64,000 bases of DNA from positions 7,192,001 to 7,256,000 of the forward strand of contig NZ_JADOUF010000001.1 of the NCBI RefSeq assembly GCF_015751905.1. The letters run 5' to 3'. The notes beneath the pieces were generated by a model. It was not told the origin of the DNA. It ran no database searches and was given only the letters and a program-made list of their open reading frames with translations. Position 1 is the first letter of the stretch, and the number at the start of each line of letters is the position of its first letter. The translations under genes were made by a program, and so were the position numbers. The DNA comes from Longispora fulva (GTDB lineage Bacteria; Actinomycetota; Actinomycetes; Mycobacteriales; Micromonosporaceae). Positions 32,859-43,200 of this stretch are shown here, one piece after another.

Positions 32859-34531
32859 CGGGTCGCCACCAGCAGGTCGTCGAGCACCAGGGTCCGCAGG
32901 TCGTCCCGGGTGGGCATCGAGCCGAGGCCCCGCAGCCGGCCCGACTGCGCCTTGCGCATGCTCTCCAGCAGCTTGCGCGCCTCGCGGGCGTTGCCGAAGT
33001 TCTGACCGCGCTGGATCTGGCCGAACCACTCCCGCAGCGCGTCGTCCAGCCCGCTGGCCAGCAGGTAGTCGTCGTTGCGCGCGATCCGGTTCACGATCAG
33101 GACGAGCTCGTTCGGCGAGTAGTTCTCGAACTCGAGGGTCTTGGCGAACCGGGAGGCCAGACCGGAGTTGGCGTCCAGGAACGTCTGCATCTCCACGGTG
33201 TAGCCGGCAACGATGACCGCGACCTGGTCGCGGTGGTCCTCCATCAACTTGACCAGGGTGTCGATGGCCTCCTGGCCGAAGTCGGCGCTGCTGCCGCCCG
33301 AGCGGGACAGCGTGTAGGCCTCGTCGATGAACAGCACGCCGCCGAGCGCCTCCTGGAAGACCGAGGTGGCCTTCTCCGCGGTGTGCCCGATGTACTGTCC
33401 GACCAGGTCCCGCCGCGCGACCTCCTTGAACTGCCCGTTGGGCAGCACGCCGAGCGCCTGCAGCAGCTGGCCGTAGATCCGGGCCACCGTCGTCTTACCG
33501 GTACCCGGGGCGCCGGTGAAGATCAGGTGGTGGCTCGCCCCGCCCACGGCCAGACCGGCCTGGCGTCGCCACTCGTTGACCTGGATCTCGTCGATCAGGG
33601 CCCGGACCTCGTCCTTCACGCCGGCCAGGCCGATCATGGAGTCCAGCTCGGCGAGCAGCTTGTCGACCTTGGCGGTGTCCTGGACCGCCGCGCTCTCGAC
33701 GGCCGCGGCCCCGACCTTGGGCTGGTGGTCCTCCGAGGCCTCCCGGATGACCGGCTGCGCGCCCTCGTCGACGTGGATGCCGGGCTGGGCGGTGTTCTCG
33801 ATCCGGCACTCCTCGACCAGCCCGCCGGTGCCGCGACCGAACATGACTCCCACGCCCTGGGTGTCGTGCACCCAGCAGCCGGTGATGGTCGCGCTACTCT
33901 GCGACGCGACGGAGATGCCGACGTCGCCGGCCCCCGAGATGTCGCAGCGCTCGATGGTCGGCCGGCCGCCCTGGTAGACGTACACCCCGCGGAAGCCGCA
34001 CCCGGCGATCGTCGAGTTCCGGATGACCGGGTCGGCGCCGAGCCGGACGATCACCGCGTCGTCGGTGATGTTGGAGACCTCGCACTTGTCGATCGTGCCG
34101 GTGGCGTCCTCGATGACGAACCCGAACTGCCCGCCGGTCACCTTCACCTCGAAGGCGGTCAGCTCCGTGCCCCCGGTGACCGCGACGGCGGCGCCGTATC
34201 CGGAGTCCGCCGTGCACTGCCGCACGCTGAGTCGGCTGCCGTGCGCGCTGAGCGCCGCGGTGTCGCCCGCGCGCAGCGTCAGTCCCTCGAGCCCGACCTG
34301 TCCGCCGCTGACCGACACAGCCGGCTGGCCGAAGCCCCGGGCGTCGATGGTGACCGAGCCGGGGTCTCCCGCGGCGACCAGCTTGAGCCGGCGTCCGCCT
34401 ACGTGCAGGGCCTCCAGGTACTCACCCGGTGCGATCGAGATCACGGAGTCGTCCGCGGCGACCTCGAGTGCGTCGCGAATTGTCGGGTAGGCCCCAGGCT
34501 GGGTGGGAGAAACGGTGTATGTGCGTGCCAT
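32855..34531 (-). CDS. beta-helix / CbbX-type AAA+ ATPase, EccA-like
   Basis: A 558-residue fusion. Residues about 1-260 are a right-handed parallel beta-helix with many short IxxC/IxN rungs (PTIRDALEVAADDSVISIAPG, VTGGQFGFVIED, IRNSTIAGCGFRGVYV, ATITGCWVHDTQGVGV). Residues about 290-558 are a CbxX/CfqX/SpoVK AAA+ domain: Walker A GAPGTGKTT, GQYIGHTAEK pore loop, Walker B GVLFIDEAYTL, sensor VIVAGYT and arginine finger FENYSPNEL region. EccA proteins of ESX systems have the same ATPase but a TPR front half, so I infer an EccA-like role in substrate handling with the beta-helix as the recognition part. It leads a leftward operon with the YwqK genes. Confidence 0.85.
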   Translation of the reverse strand: MARTYTVSPTQPGAYPTIRDALEVAADDSVISIAPGEYLEALHVGGRRLKLVAAGDPGSVTIDARGFGQPAVSVSGGQVGLEGLTLRAGDTAALSAHGSRLSVRQCTADSGYGAAVAVTGGTELTAFEVKVTGGQFGFVIEDATGTIDKCEVSNITDDAVIVRLGADPVIRNSTIAGCGFRGVYVYQGGRPTIERCDISGAGDVGISVASQSSATITGCWVHDTQGVGVMFGRGTGGLVEECRIENTAQPGIHVDEGAQPVIREASEDHQPKVGAAAVESAAVQDTAKVDKLLAELDSMIGLAGVKDEVRALIDEIQVNEWRRQAGLAVGGASHHLIFTGAPGTGKTTVARIYGQLLQALGVLPNGQFKEVARRDLVGQYIGHTAEKATSVFQEALGGVLFIDEAYTLSRSGGSSADFGQEAIDTLVKLMEDHRDQVAVIVAGYTVEMQTFLDANSGLASRFAKTLEFENYSPNELVLIVNRIARNDDYLLASGLDDALREWFGQIQRGQNFGNAREARKLLESMRKAQSGRLRGLGSMPTRDDLRTLVLDDLLVATR

Positions 34532-34611
34532 GGCTCCGCCCGGGTCGAAGGGTGGCTTTGTTCAGGCCGACCCTAGCGCACGCGCACCACATGTCCCTTG
34601 CTGGCGGCCGG

Positions 34612-34617
34612 TATGGT
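34612..34617 (+). promoter_or_regulatory. leaderless -10 element TATGGT
   Basis: TATGGT precedes ATG at 34625 by 7 nt and lies in the 93-bp gap between the divergent AAA+ and SseB genes. Confidence 0.6.
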
Positions 34618-34624
34618 CGTGCCG

Positions 34625-35977
34625 ATGGACGCGGCGAGCTGGGAACCAGCCAACGACGTCGAACACGCCCTGCGCCGGGTGCTGCTCGACGGTGATCAGC
34701 GTGCCTATCTGGACATCCTGGGCACCGCGCCGCTGTACGTGCCGACCGAGGCCAGCGCGTATCAGGAGGGCAGGGCGGCCCTCTTCGTCTGGGACATCGA
34801 CGGCATGCGGTTCGCCCCGGTCTTCACCTCGCCCGACGCGCTGGAGCTGGCCGTGGCCGAGCACGGGCAGTCCGCGGACGCGTACCACGTGGTCACGTAC
34901 CCGCAGCTGGTCGAGATCTGGCCGGATCCGACGCTGCGCCTGGCGATCGACCCGAACCTGCCGATCGGCGCGTTCCTGAACATCGACGACATCGCCACCG
35001 GCGCCGACCTGCTGACCGCCGCGGAGCTCGGCGTGGCGTTCACGCCGTCCAACCCGGTGGAGGAGTTGTTGGCCGAGGCCGCGGCGGCGGGGGACTCCTC
35101 CGGCTTCCTCGACGCCCTGGTCGCCTCCGTCGTGCTGCTGCCGATCTCGCGGCCGCTGTCCGGGGTCGAGGACATCGAGAGCCCCGGGTTCCCCTGGCGG
35201 GACCTGCCCGGCGCGGCGGAGCCGACCATCGCGGTGTTCACCTCGCCGGAGCGGCTCGCGGAGGCATGGCCGGACGTGCCGCCATCGGCACCCGTCCCGG
35301 TGGTGCGGCTCGCGGACGCGTGGCCCGACGCGCGTTACCGCCTGGTCGTGAACCCGGGCTCGGTCCTCGAGGCGACCTTCGCGGGGGACGAGCTGCGGGG
35401 CCTCGTCGACTGGGGCCAGGACATGCTGAGCCGGTACGACGAGTCCCGGGCCTCCGTCCCACGGGCCGTGGAGCGGGCCGCCCCGCCCCTGGTCATGCTG
35501 CAGAAGGTGCTGGCACACGGCGAGGCGGACCACTACGTGCGCGGCGGAAGACACACGGTCACGGGTTTCGTGTATCCGTACGACCCGGTCGGGCGCGCGA
35601 CCCCCGCGGGGCTGTACGCGGCGCTCGACCTCGGGCCGGACGACGGCTTCGACCCGGCCGATCCCGAGGTGCACCTGTTGCGCTGGCCGGCGCACCGCCC
35701 GGAGCTGTACCGGCTCGCCGTCGGCGGACCCGACGAGGCGACCCGGGCCGCGAACGACGGCTGGATGATCGAGCCGGCCCCGTTCCGTGGTGGCGGCGCG
35801 ACCTCCGCCGGGGTCCCGCAGCTCAAGGCGGACAGCGTCGCGGTGCCGCACGACGCCGTGCTGGTCCGGCTCGGCGCCGACGGGGAGGAGCGTCTGGTGG
35901 CCAGCTACGACGCCGACCACGGCGCCTGGGTGCCGGTCGCGACCGTGGACCTGCGTTCCGCGCTGGTGGGGCCATGA
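34625..35977 (+). CDS. tandem SseB-family protein
   Basis: A 450-residue protein with two SseB-type domains. Each has the pattern of a helix, LFVWDIDGMRFAPVFTSPDA or TIAVFTSPERLAEAW, and a closing L-A-I-D-P-N (RLAIDPNLPIGAF) or L-V-V-N-P (YRLVVNPGSV) strand before a helix. A third alpha/beta region (PPLVMLQKVLAHGEADHYV onwards) resembles the enhanced serine-sensitivity C-terminal domain of SseB. SseB-like proteins are frequent in actinobacterial ESX loci, where they are thought to be substrate-associated; the function is unproven. ATG at 34625 is set by the leaderless promoter and the stop overlaps the next gene (ATGA). Confidence 0.7.
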   Translation: MDAASWEPANDVEHALRRVLLDGDQRAYLDILGTAPLYVPTEASAYQEGRAALFVWDIDGMRFAPVFTSPDALELAVAEHGQSADAYHVVTYPQLVEIWPDPTLRLAIDPNLPIGAFLNIDDIATGADLLTAAELGVAFTPSNPVEELLAEAAAAGDSSGFLDALVASVVLLPISRPLSGVEDIESPGFPWRDLPGAAEPTIAVFTSPERLAEAWPDVPPSAPVPVVRLADAWPDARYRLVVNPGSVLEATFAGDELRGLVDWGQDMLSRYDESRASVPRAVERAAPPLVMLQKVLAHGEADHYVRGGRHTVTGFVYPYDPVGRATPAGLYAALDLGPDDGFDPADPEVHLLRWPAHRPELYRLAVGGPDEATRAANDGWMIEPAPFRGGGATSAGVPQLKADSVAVPHDAVLVRLGADGEERLVASYDADHGAWVPVATVDLRSALVGP

Positions 35978-36345
35978 TCATCAATGGGTACCTGGCGAGG
36001 CTGGGTACGGCCGAGTACGAGGCCAGCCCCGACGGTGAGCGACTCGTGCGGCTGTACGCGGACGGGCCGGCTCCGGGATTCGAGCGGATCGCCCCGGACC
36101 GGTACCGCAGGCTGGTGCTGGTCGGCGACCTGGACTGGTTCGGTTACGCCCGGACCGTGGCGACGTGGCGGGAGCTGCCGGTGCTGGTTCTGGCGGAGGA
36201 CAACGAGGACATGACCGTCGAGTATCTCGGCGGGATCGGGCCACTGGCGGTCGCGGCGGGGTTCACCCGGGTCGAGCCTGGGGTGTACCAGGGGGTCGTT
36301 CCCCGCTCCGAGGTCACGGATCAGCGGCAGGTCCGTACCTCCTGA
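35974..36345 (+). CDS. 123-residue protein of unknown function
   Basis: A small soluble alpha/beta protein (YLARLGTAEYEASPDGERLV, RLVLVGDLDWFGYARTVATW, LPVLVLAEDNEDMTVEYLGG). I recognise no family. ATG at 35974 overlaps the SseB stop codon, so the two are coupled and probably act together. It carries no signal peptide or membrane segment. Confidence 0.55.
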   Translation: MIINGYLARLGTAEYEASPDGERLVRLYADGPAPGFERIAPDRYRRLVLVGDLDWFGYARTVATWRELPVLVLAEDNEDMTVEYLGGIGPLAVAAGFTRVEPGVYQGVVPRSEVTDQRQVRTS

Positions 36346-36456
36346 TCGGGCGGTGGTCCGGACTTGCGGGCCTTGGGTATCGTCAAAAAGCGTACGCCAA
36401 CCGGCGTGGCCGGTCATCGGCGTCCAGGTGGGCGGTGGACGAGAGGAGAGCGCGGC

Positions 36457-36873
36457 ATGGACAGGGAACGGCCGAACTTCTCCGGCCTCTACGACATGAT
36501 GAGCGACCTGCGCAAGTCCCTCGGCGCCATCAACGACACCCATCGGCGGATGGCCGAGGTGTCCGCGGTCGCCTGGTCTGACGACCGCATGATCAAGGCC
36601 GTGGTCGGCCCCCGGGGGCACCTGATCAGCCTCGAGATCGACCCGCGGATCTACCGCAAACCGAACTCCACCGCGCTGGCGGCGACCATCGTGGCCACGG
36701 TGCGTCAGGCGGTGGAGGAAGCACTGGCCAAGACCCAGGAGATCGTCGACGCCGCGGTGCCGGTCGAGTTCCGGGCGAAGAAGGCCGGCGACATGCCGAT
36801 GATGGACTTCATTCGCGCGCACGACGCGGATCTACCGAAGATCGTGGAGGGGGACCATGGGGACGTACGTTGA
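36457..36873 (+). CDS. YbaB/EbfC-family protein
   Basis: A 138-residue YbaB/EbfC-type nucleoid-associated protein fold: helical N-terminus (LYDMMSDLRKSLGAINDTHR), the characteristic beta-hairpin AVVGPRGHLISLEIDPRIY and a long C-terminal helix (LAATIVATVRQAVEEALAKT). Copies embedded in ESX loci are common in actinobacteria and may act as chaperone-like or regulatory partners; DNA binding is not shown. ATG at 36457 follows GAGGAG. Its last 17 nt overlap the following WXG100-like gene, so both are made together. Confidence 0.8.
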   Translation: MDRERPNFSGLYDMMSDLRKSLGAINDTHRRMAEVSAVAWSDDRMIKAVVGPRGHLISLEIDPRIYRKPNSTALAATIVATVRQAVEEALAKTQEIVDAAVPVEFRAKKAGDMPMMDFIRAHDADLPKIVEGDHGDVR

Positions 36874-37207
36874 GATCACCGGTGACCCGGACGAGGTGCG
36901 GGGTCGCGGCCTGAACATGAAGGCGGCCGGCGAGACCTTCCACGCCACCGCCCAGGGGCTGATCGGTGACATCGAGGCGGCCGAGGGCTCGGCGCCGTGG
37001 GGCAACGACAAGTTCGGCCAGGAGTTCCTGAAGACCTACCACAAGGACTACGACGGCAAGACCTTCAACGACATCGTGAAGTCCACGCTGACGGAGACCG
37101 GGCCGAAGATCTCCTCGACGGGCCAGGCCATCGCCACCGCGATGAGTGACTACCAGTTCACCGACGCGTTGGGGCAGAGCGACATCAGCAAGTCCGTCAA
37201 GGAATAG
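36857..37207 (+). CDS. WXG100-like ESX protein
   Basis: A 116-residue helical-hairpin protein. The turn carries PWGNDKFGQEFLKTY, a W-G-N/D variant of the WXG motif, between an N-terminal helix (EVRGRGLNMKAAGETFHATA) and a C-terminal helix ending in Lys/Glu (DISKSVKE). ATG at 36857 has GGAGGGG immediately upstream and lies inside the end of the YbaB gene. Such proteins are ESX substrates or pair with the long toxins encoded next door, here the giant toxin starting 73 nt later. Confidence 0.8.
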   Translation: MGTYVEITGDPDEVRGRGLNMKAAGETFHATAQGLIGDIEAAEGSAPWGNDKFGQEFLKTYHKDYDGKTFNDIVKSTLTETGPKISSTGQAIATAMSDYQFTDALGQSDISKSVKE

Positions 37208-37217
37208 CCTCATCGAC

Positions 37218-37244
37218 CGCCGGCCGGGTCAGACCCGGCCGGCG
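37218..37244 (+). terminator. hairpin between WXG100 gene and giant toxin
   Basis: CGCCGGCCGGGT-CAG-ACCCGGCCGGCG, a perfect 12-bp stem with a 3-nt loop, 36 nt before the toxin's TTG start. It is either a terminator or a partial attenuator lowering toxin expression relative to the WXG100 gene. Confidence 0.75.
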
Positions 37245-37279
37245 TAGCCGTCGGCACCACAGGGGAGGAGGGTCGCGCG

Positions 37280-40200
37280 TTGGGTCTCAAGGACTGGCTG
37301 TTCGACTTCCTCGAATTCTTCAGGGAGCTGGAGGAGTGGCTGCCGGGGATCATGGGGGACGTCCTCGAGTTCCTGGTCGAGATCCCCGAGGGCGACGAGG
37401 AGAAGCTCTACACCCTGGCCGACCACTACGCCAAGGTCGCCGAGCACTACTACCAGCACATCGACGAGCTCGCCCCGCTCCTCAACGACATCTCCATGTG
37501 GGGCGGCGACGGCGCCGCCATGGCCGCGTACGAGCAGCTGAACGCCCACATCGAGGAGCTCGGCACCAACGGCGAGACCGCGGGCAACATGTCCGAAGCC
37601 GTGCAGACCAACGCGCTGAGCATCGAGACGACGAAGTGGATGGCGCTGGCCAGCATCGCGATGCTCGCCATGGGGCTGTACACGCTCATCGCGGCGGCGT
37701 TCGTGTCCTTCGGCGGCTCGCTGTCGGGCGCCCCTGCCCTCGTCTTCGCGGCGCGGCAGGCGATCAAGACCGCGGCGGAGGAGCTGCTCAACACGCTTCG
37801 CCAGCAGGGTCTCAAGGCGCTGCTGAAGAAGATCGCCGAGAAGATCGCCGAGACGGTCGGCACGAAGCTGGTCAACCCGCTGACCAACGCGGCCCGCAAT
37901 GCCGCCGCCAACACCGTGCGGAAGCTGACCACCAAGGAAGGGCTGAAGCTCCTCGGCAAGGATCTGGGGCTCACGGCCCTCCGCCAAGGCAAGGGTTTCG
38001 TCAGTTTCACCCTCAAGCAGGAACTGGCCATCAAGGCGATCGAGACCCTCGAGGGCCACGATCCGAAGTGGTCCATGGAGGAGCTGGGCAAGCTGGCGTT
38101 CAGCAGCTTCCTGACCGGGGCGCTCGGCGCGCCGTTCGCTCTGGGTGGCAAGCGTGGTCTGTTTCGCGAGGCCGGCGCGATGGGGCTCGGCCAGGCGGGC
38201 TCCAACCTCGTCACGATGGGCATCGACGCCGGTCTGACGAAGTGGAAGGGCGAGAAGTGGGCCGCGGAGCACGGCTTCGGCACCAAGAGCATGTGGGACG
38301 GAGTCGGCCAGGCCGCCCTGTTCGGCGGGGTCATGGGCGGAATGGGCTCGATGGAGGGGAAGCTTGGCGGGGGCCATGCGGTCGATCCCGCAGCCAGCCA
38401 CCTGAATGAACCCGCAGCCGGTCACCTGAGTGACCCCGCTGCCCGTCATCTGAACGACCCGGCGGGGCATGGCCTGGACAGCGCGGGGCGAGACACCGCC
38501 GGGCGTGAGGCCGGGGCCCACCGCGGCGTCGAGGCCCCGGGGCTCGTCCAGGACGGGGCGCGGCCGGGTGAGCAGGGCGGTTCGCGCGGCTCGGAGCGCG
38601 GCGGCGCCCAGCAGGAGCGCGGAACCAGCGACCGGCAGACCTCGTCCCGTACCGACCGCAAGGGCAACGAGAGCAAGGAGACCACCCCGGTCGCCGAGCA
38701 CCCGACGGGCGAGCGGCCCGTCGAGCACGCGACGCACGAGACCGGGGAGCCCGCGCACACCGGCACCGAACGCGAGCAGACCGGCCACGAGCCGGCGACC
38801 TCGCAGCACGAGCCCGCCGCCAGGCACGAGCCCACGACCAGCCACGAGCAGCAGGGTCCCGGCGACGGCCCGCCGAACCGCCGGGTCGAGCAGGCCCCCC
38901 CGGTCGAGCACACTGCGCCGGCCGAGCGGCCCCCGGTGGAGCACTCCCCGACGACGGAGCACAACCCGCCCGCCGAGCGGACCCCCGTGGCAGAGCACGG
39001 CCCCGCCGCTGAGCACACCACGCCGGGCGAGCGGGCCACGGGCCCCGAACACACCACGCCCGGCGAGCGCGCGCCCGGCTCCGAGCACACGCCGCCGGCG
39101 GAGCACAGCCCCGTCGAGCACCCGACGGGTCGGGAGGGCGGGCCCGAGCACCACGCGTCCGAGCCGGGCGGCAGCCGTACCGAGCGCTCCGAGACCCCGG
39201 CCGAGCACCGCGAGCCCGTCATTCCCGAGCAGGTCGCGCCGGTCGGCGAGCGGCCGAGCGCCGAGCGCCCCGCCGAGCCACAGTCCCGGGCCGCCGAGCG
39301 GCAGCAGCGGCTCGGGGAGAAGCGCAACGAGGAGACCGAACCGGTCGAGCACCCGGTGATCGAGCCGGACAGCCTCAGCCACTCCCCGACCCGCGTCGAG
39401 CCCGAGACCGGTCACCGGGAGGTCGCGCCGGACAACGTCCGCAAGGGCCTCGAGGCGGCACCGGAGAAGCCCTCGCCGTCGGCGGAGCGCGTCAGGTCCA
39501 CCCTGGACGAGCACTTCGGCGAGCCCCCCGGCCCCGAAGGGCCCCGGGGGATGCGCCCCGAGGAGATCGGGGGGAAGCTTGACGGGCTGCGCGAGGGCGT
39601 CCGCGAGGAGCGGGTCACAGCCTCGGAGCTGGAGGGCTTCCAGGGCCACGACGCCGAGGCTCCCCGGGTGCGCGAGATCAAGAGCTCGCTCAACGACGTC
39701 GTCGACTCGCTCAAGGAACACCAGCGTCACGAGAGCTGGTCATTCGAGTCGTTCAAGAACGGCAACCTCACGGTCAGCATCCATGGCAAAGGCCCCGAGG
39801 GCGAGCATTTCACCAAGAAGGTGGTCTTCGAGATCAGGGTCGGCGAGGTGGCGGAGGGGGCCGTCGCCGAGACCGGGCAGCCGCGGGACAACGCCAAGAC
39901 CGGACGTACCCACTTCGACGTCAAGGTCTCCGATCGGATCGGTGTGACCGGTGACGCCCTCCAGCGGGTGGTCGGGCGTGCCGTCAGCCATGAGATCTCG
40001 GAGAACCTGCACAAGGAATTCGGCGTCAACCACCCCTTCGGCGAAGGCGGCGGCGACGGGCTCAGCTCCCATCAGCACGGTCGGCTCGCAGAGGAGCGGT
40101 ATCTGCTGTCGGAGCGTGCGCACGCGGACCCGGCGGTCGAATCCGGTCGAGTCTCCGACATCAACCGCGAGCTCGACCAGCTGCACAGCCACATGCTCGA

Positions 40201-43200
40201 CGAGCAGGGGCGCGCGCCACACGATCCGGTGCACACGGATCCGGTGCCCGGGCATCACGACGTGTCGGGATTGCCGCCGGAGCACCAGGCCAGCGCCCAC
40301 CACGCGCTCAACGAGACCAACACCCCGCTGGAGCAGCACGGCGAGCGAGCGTCCCGGCTCGACGTCACCGACCCGGAGCACGTCCGCGTCGGGCACGACG
40401 GGCTGGTCAGTCACGTCAAGGTCGGCGACACCTGGAAGCCGGTCGGCGAGCATGTCTCCGACGTGGCCAAGGACCACAGCTCGCAGTACCGCGAGCTCAA
40501 GAACGCCGGGCACCCGGACTTCCTGGAGAAGCCGGTCGGCCCCTGTGTCTCGGTTGCTGTGGACACCCGGACAGGGCATGTGATCGAGGGCACGAACAAG
40601 CTGGGCGTGCCGGAGTCGGAGCTGCACCCGAAGCTCCAGGAGCGCATCAACGAGCTGAACGCCGAGAAGAACAAGCCCGAGAACGCCGAGAAGTGGAAGG
40701 ACCAGAACCTCTTCCTCAACGAGCCGGGTAGCCATGCAGAGATCCAGGCGGTCAACAAGCTCCTGTGGCTGCGGGAGCTCGAAGGCATTCCGATCACGGA
40801 GCACACCTTCAAGGAACTCGTTGTCGACAACCGCAGTCCCTGGCAGAAGGCCTCGGAGTTCCCCGAAGGCGTGGCCAAGGACGGCGAGGTGCCGATGGCA
40901 TGCTGCGCGCACTGCAGTCACATCATCAGTGACGTTCCCTCGCGGACCGGCCAGTTCACCCAGCCGGTGAAGCCCGGGGAGTTCGGCGTCCGCGAGGTGC
41001 GGCTGCCCAACGGCGAAGTCGTGCACATCGACTACCGGTCCGAATACGGCAACCACCCGTTCGAGCCCGGCGACACCGGTGGAGGGCACGAGCCCACTCA
41101 CCGCTCCGAGCCGACGCACGACATCAACGCCACCGAGGTGGAGCACACCACCTTCCGTGCCGAGGGCCGCGAGCCGGGCAGGGCGGACCTGTCCCATCAG
41201 GAGATCGCCGACGCCGTCCGTTCCCTGCACACGGAAGACCTCGGGCACCGGGTCGCGGACCTGGAAGTCACCGTCGACGCGCACGGCGAGGTGCGGGTCG
41301 AGATGCGGCTGTCCGACGGCCGGGCGGTCGACGTGTCCGTCCGGATCGTCGACGAGCTGCCCCGGGCCGACCAGGTGGCGCACACCGAGATCCGTGGGGA
41401 CCACGCCACGGTCGAGCTGAACCGCAGGATCGCACCCGAGCACGTCGCGCGGGCGTTGGGCCACGAGCTGGCCGAGGTGTCCCACACCGAACAGCCCAGT
41501 CGGCTGAGCCGCCGACTGGATCCTGAGGGTCAGCACGCGCCGTCGGACGCGCTGCGGCGCGGGCCGGCCAACGAGGCGGTCCGGGACGGGCGACTCAGCC
41601 CGCATGACCACGGCCGGCTGGCTGAGTTGCGGATCCTCGCCCGGGAGCATGCGGAGCTGCCGCCGGGGGAACGCGCGCGGGTCGAGCGGGAGATCTCCGG
41701 TCTCGTCGATCACCTGGGGCTGTCGGACGCGCCCAGCGAGCACTGGCGCGGCCTGGCCGACGGGGTCGAGGCCAGGCGGGAGCTGCTGCCCGAGGACGTC
41801 CGGCGGGTGCTCGACGACCTGCCCGGGGTGCACGACCGCGCGGCCACCCACCCGAACGGCGAGCCGCGGCTCGCGTTCGACACGCACGGCACGCCGCGCG
41901 CCGAGGCGATGCCCGAGCATCCCAACGAGGAGTTCGTCCGGTTGCGGGAGCGCTGCGACGAGATCGCCGCCGAGCAGCGCGCGATGGCCGAGTCGCTGAT
42001 CGACCGGGAGCCGCCGGGGCCGCCGAGGGTCGACGGGAAGTACTGGTTCGCGCGGGTGTACGAGCACGTCACCACCCACGAGTCGCGCATGATCGACGAG
42101 GGTCGCTACGAGTACCCGATCATGAAGATGCAGGAGGTCGAGGCCTTCCACCAGACGTACAAGATGAATCTCGAGGCGTGGCGCGACGGCCGGTTCGGCG
42201 AGGTGGAGCCCAACTGGCACCGGGCGTTCGGGATCGCCGAGCGCGCCGAGACCATCCCGCACGGTCTGCAGTCCTTCGAGGTCCTGCACGAGCTGCTGCC
42301 GGCGATGCACGCCCACATCCGGTTCGACCTGGCCCGGGCCATCGCGGCGGTCTACCACGAGAACTACGCCGGCAAGGTCCCGCTGGAGACCTTCCGCGAG
42401 GACTTCGACCGGATGCAGCCCGTCTTCGACCAGGCGAGCCTCGACCTGCTGCCGGAGATCCGGTCCCGGACGATGGTGATCGACCCGGGTCGGTACGAGA
42501 TCATGCAGCAGATCGGCATGAAGGGCATCTTCAACGTGCCGGCCGAGCGCGCCCGGACGTGGGAGAAGGCCGAGGAGATCGCCGTCGCGTACGGCGAGGG
42601 CGTCACCGACCCGGTCGCGATCCAGCGCCGGCTGGAGAACTACCGCGACGCGAACCACCTGTTCACCGGCCGCAACGACTTCAAGCTGTTCGGCAAGGAG
42701 GTCACCGACTACGACTGGGGCCACCAGCCCCGGGCGGGTTCCGAGCTGGCCGGACACGACCGGCCGCCGACCGGTGGCGACTACATCACCTCCAACGAGA
42801 TGCCGGGGTACTCGGGGCACGGCGGCCCCTACCACCCGGCGGAGGTGCGCGGCGCCATCGAGCACGTCGCCGGGCGGCTCGGCGGCGAGCACGGGGCGCA
42901 CGGGTTCCGGTCGGTGGAGTTCCACCCGGACGCGTACCAACCGCACCGCGGCACCCTGATCGTCGAGCCACACAAGGGGGCCCCGCGGGTCTTCGAGGTG
43001 ACGATCGACCGGGTGCCGGACGGCACGATGGCCACCACCCACCCGCCGTTGGAGCGCGGCGGCCCGCACCGGATCACGGTGTCCGCCGAGATTCCGGCGA
43101 CCGGTCGCGAGCTCGAGCACATCGTCGGCCGGGCTGTCAGCCACGAGATCGCCGAGACGATGCGCGAGTCGAGGGGACCGGTCTCGCGACTGCTGGACGT

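Noticed and set aside
38391-39480. CRISPR-like or tandem DNA repeats
   Set aside because: The repetition is imperfect and follows codon phase of the Glu/His/Pro linker; there are no constant-length spacers.
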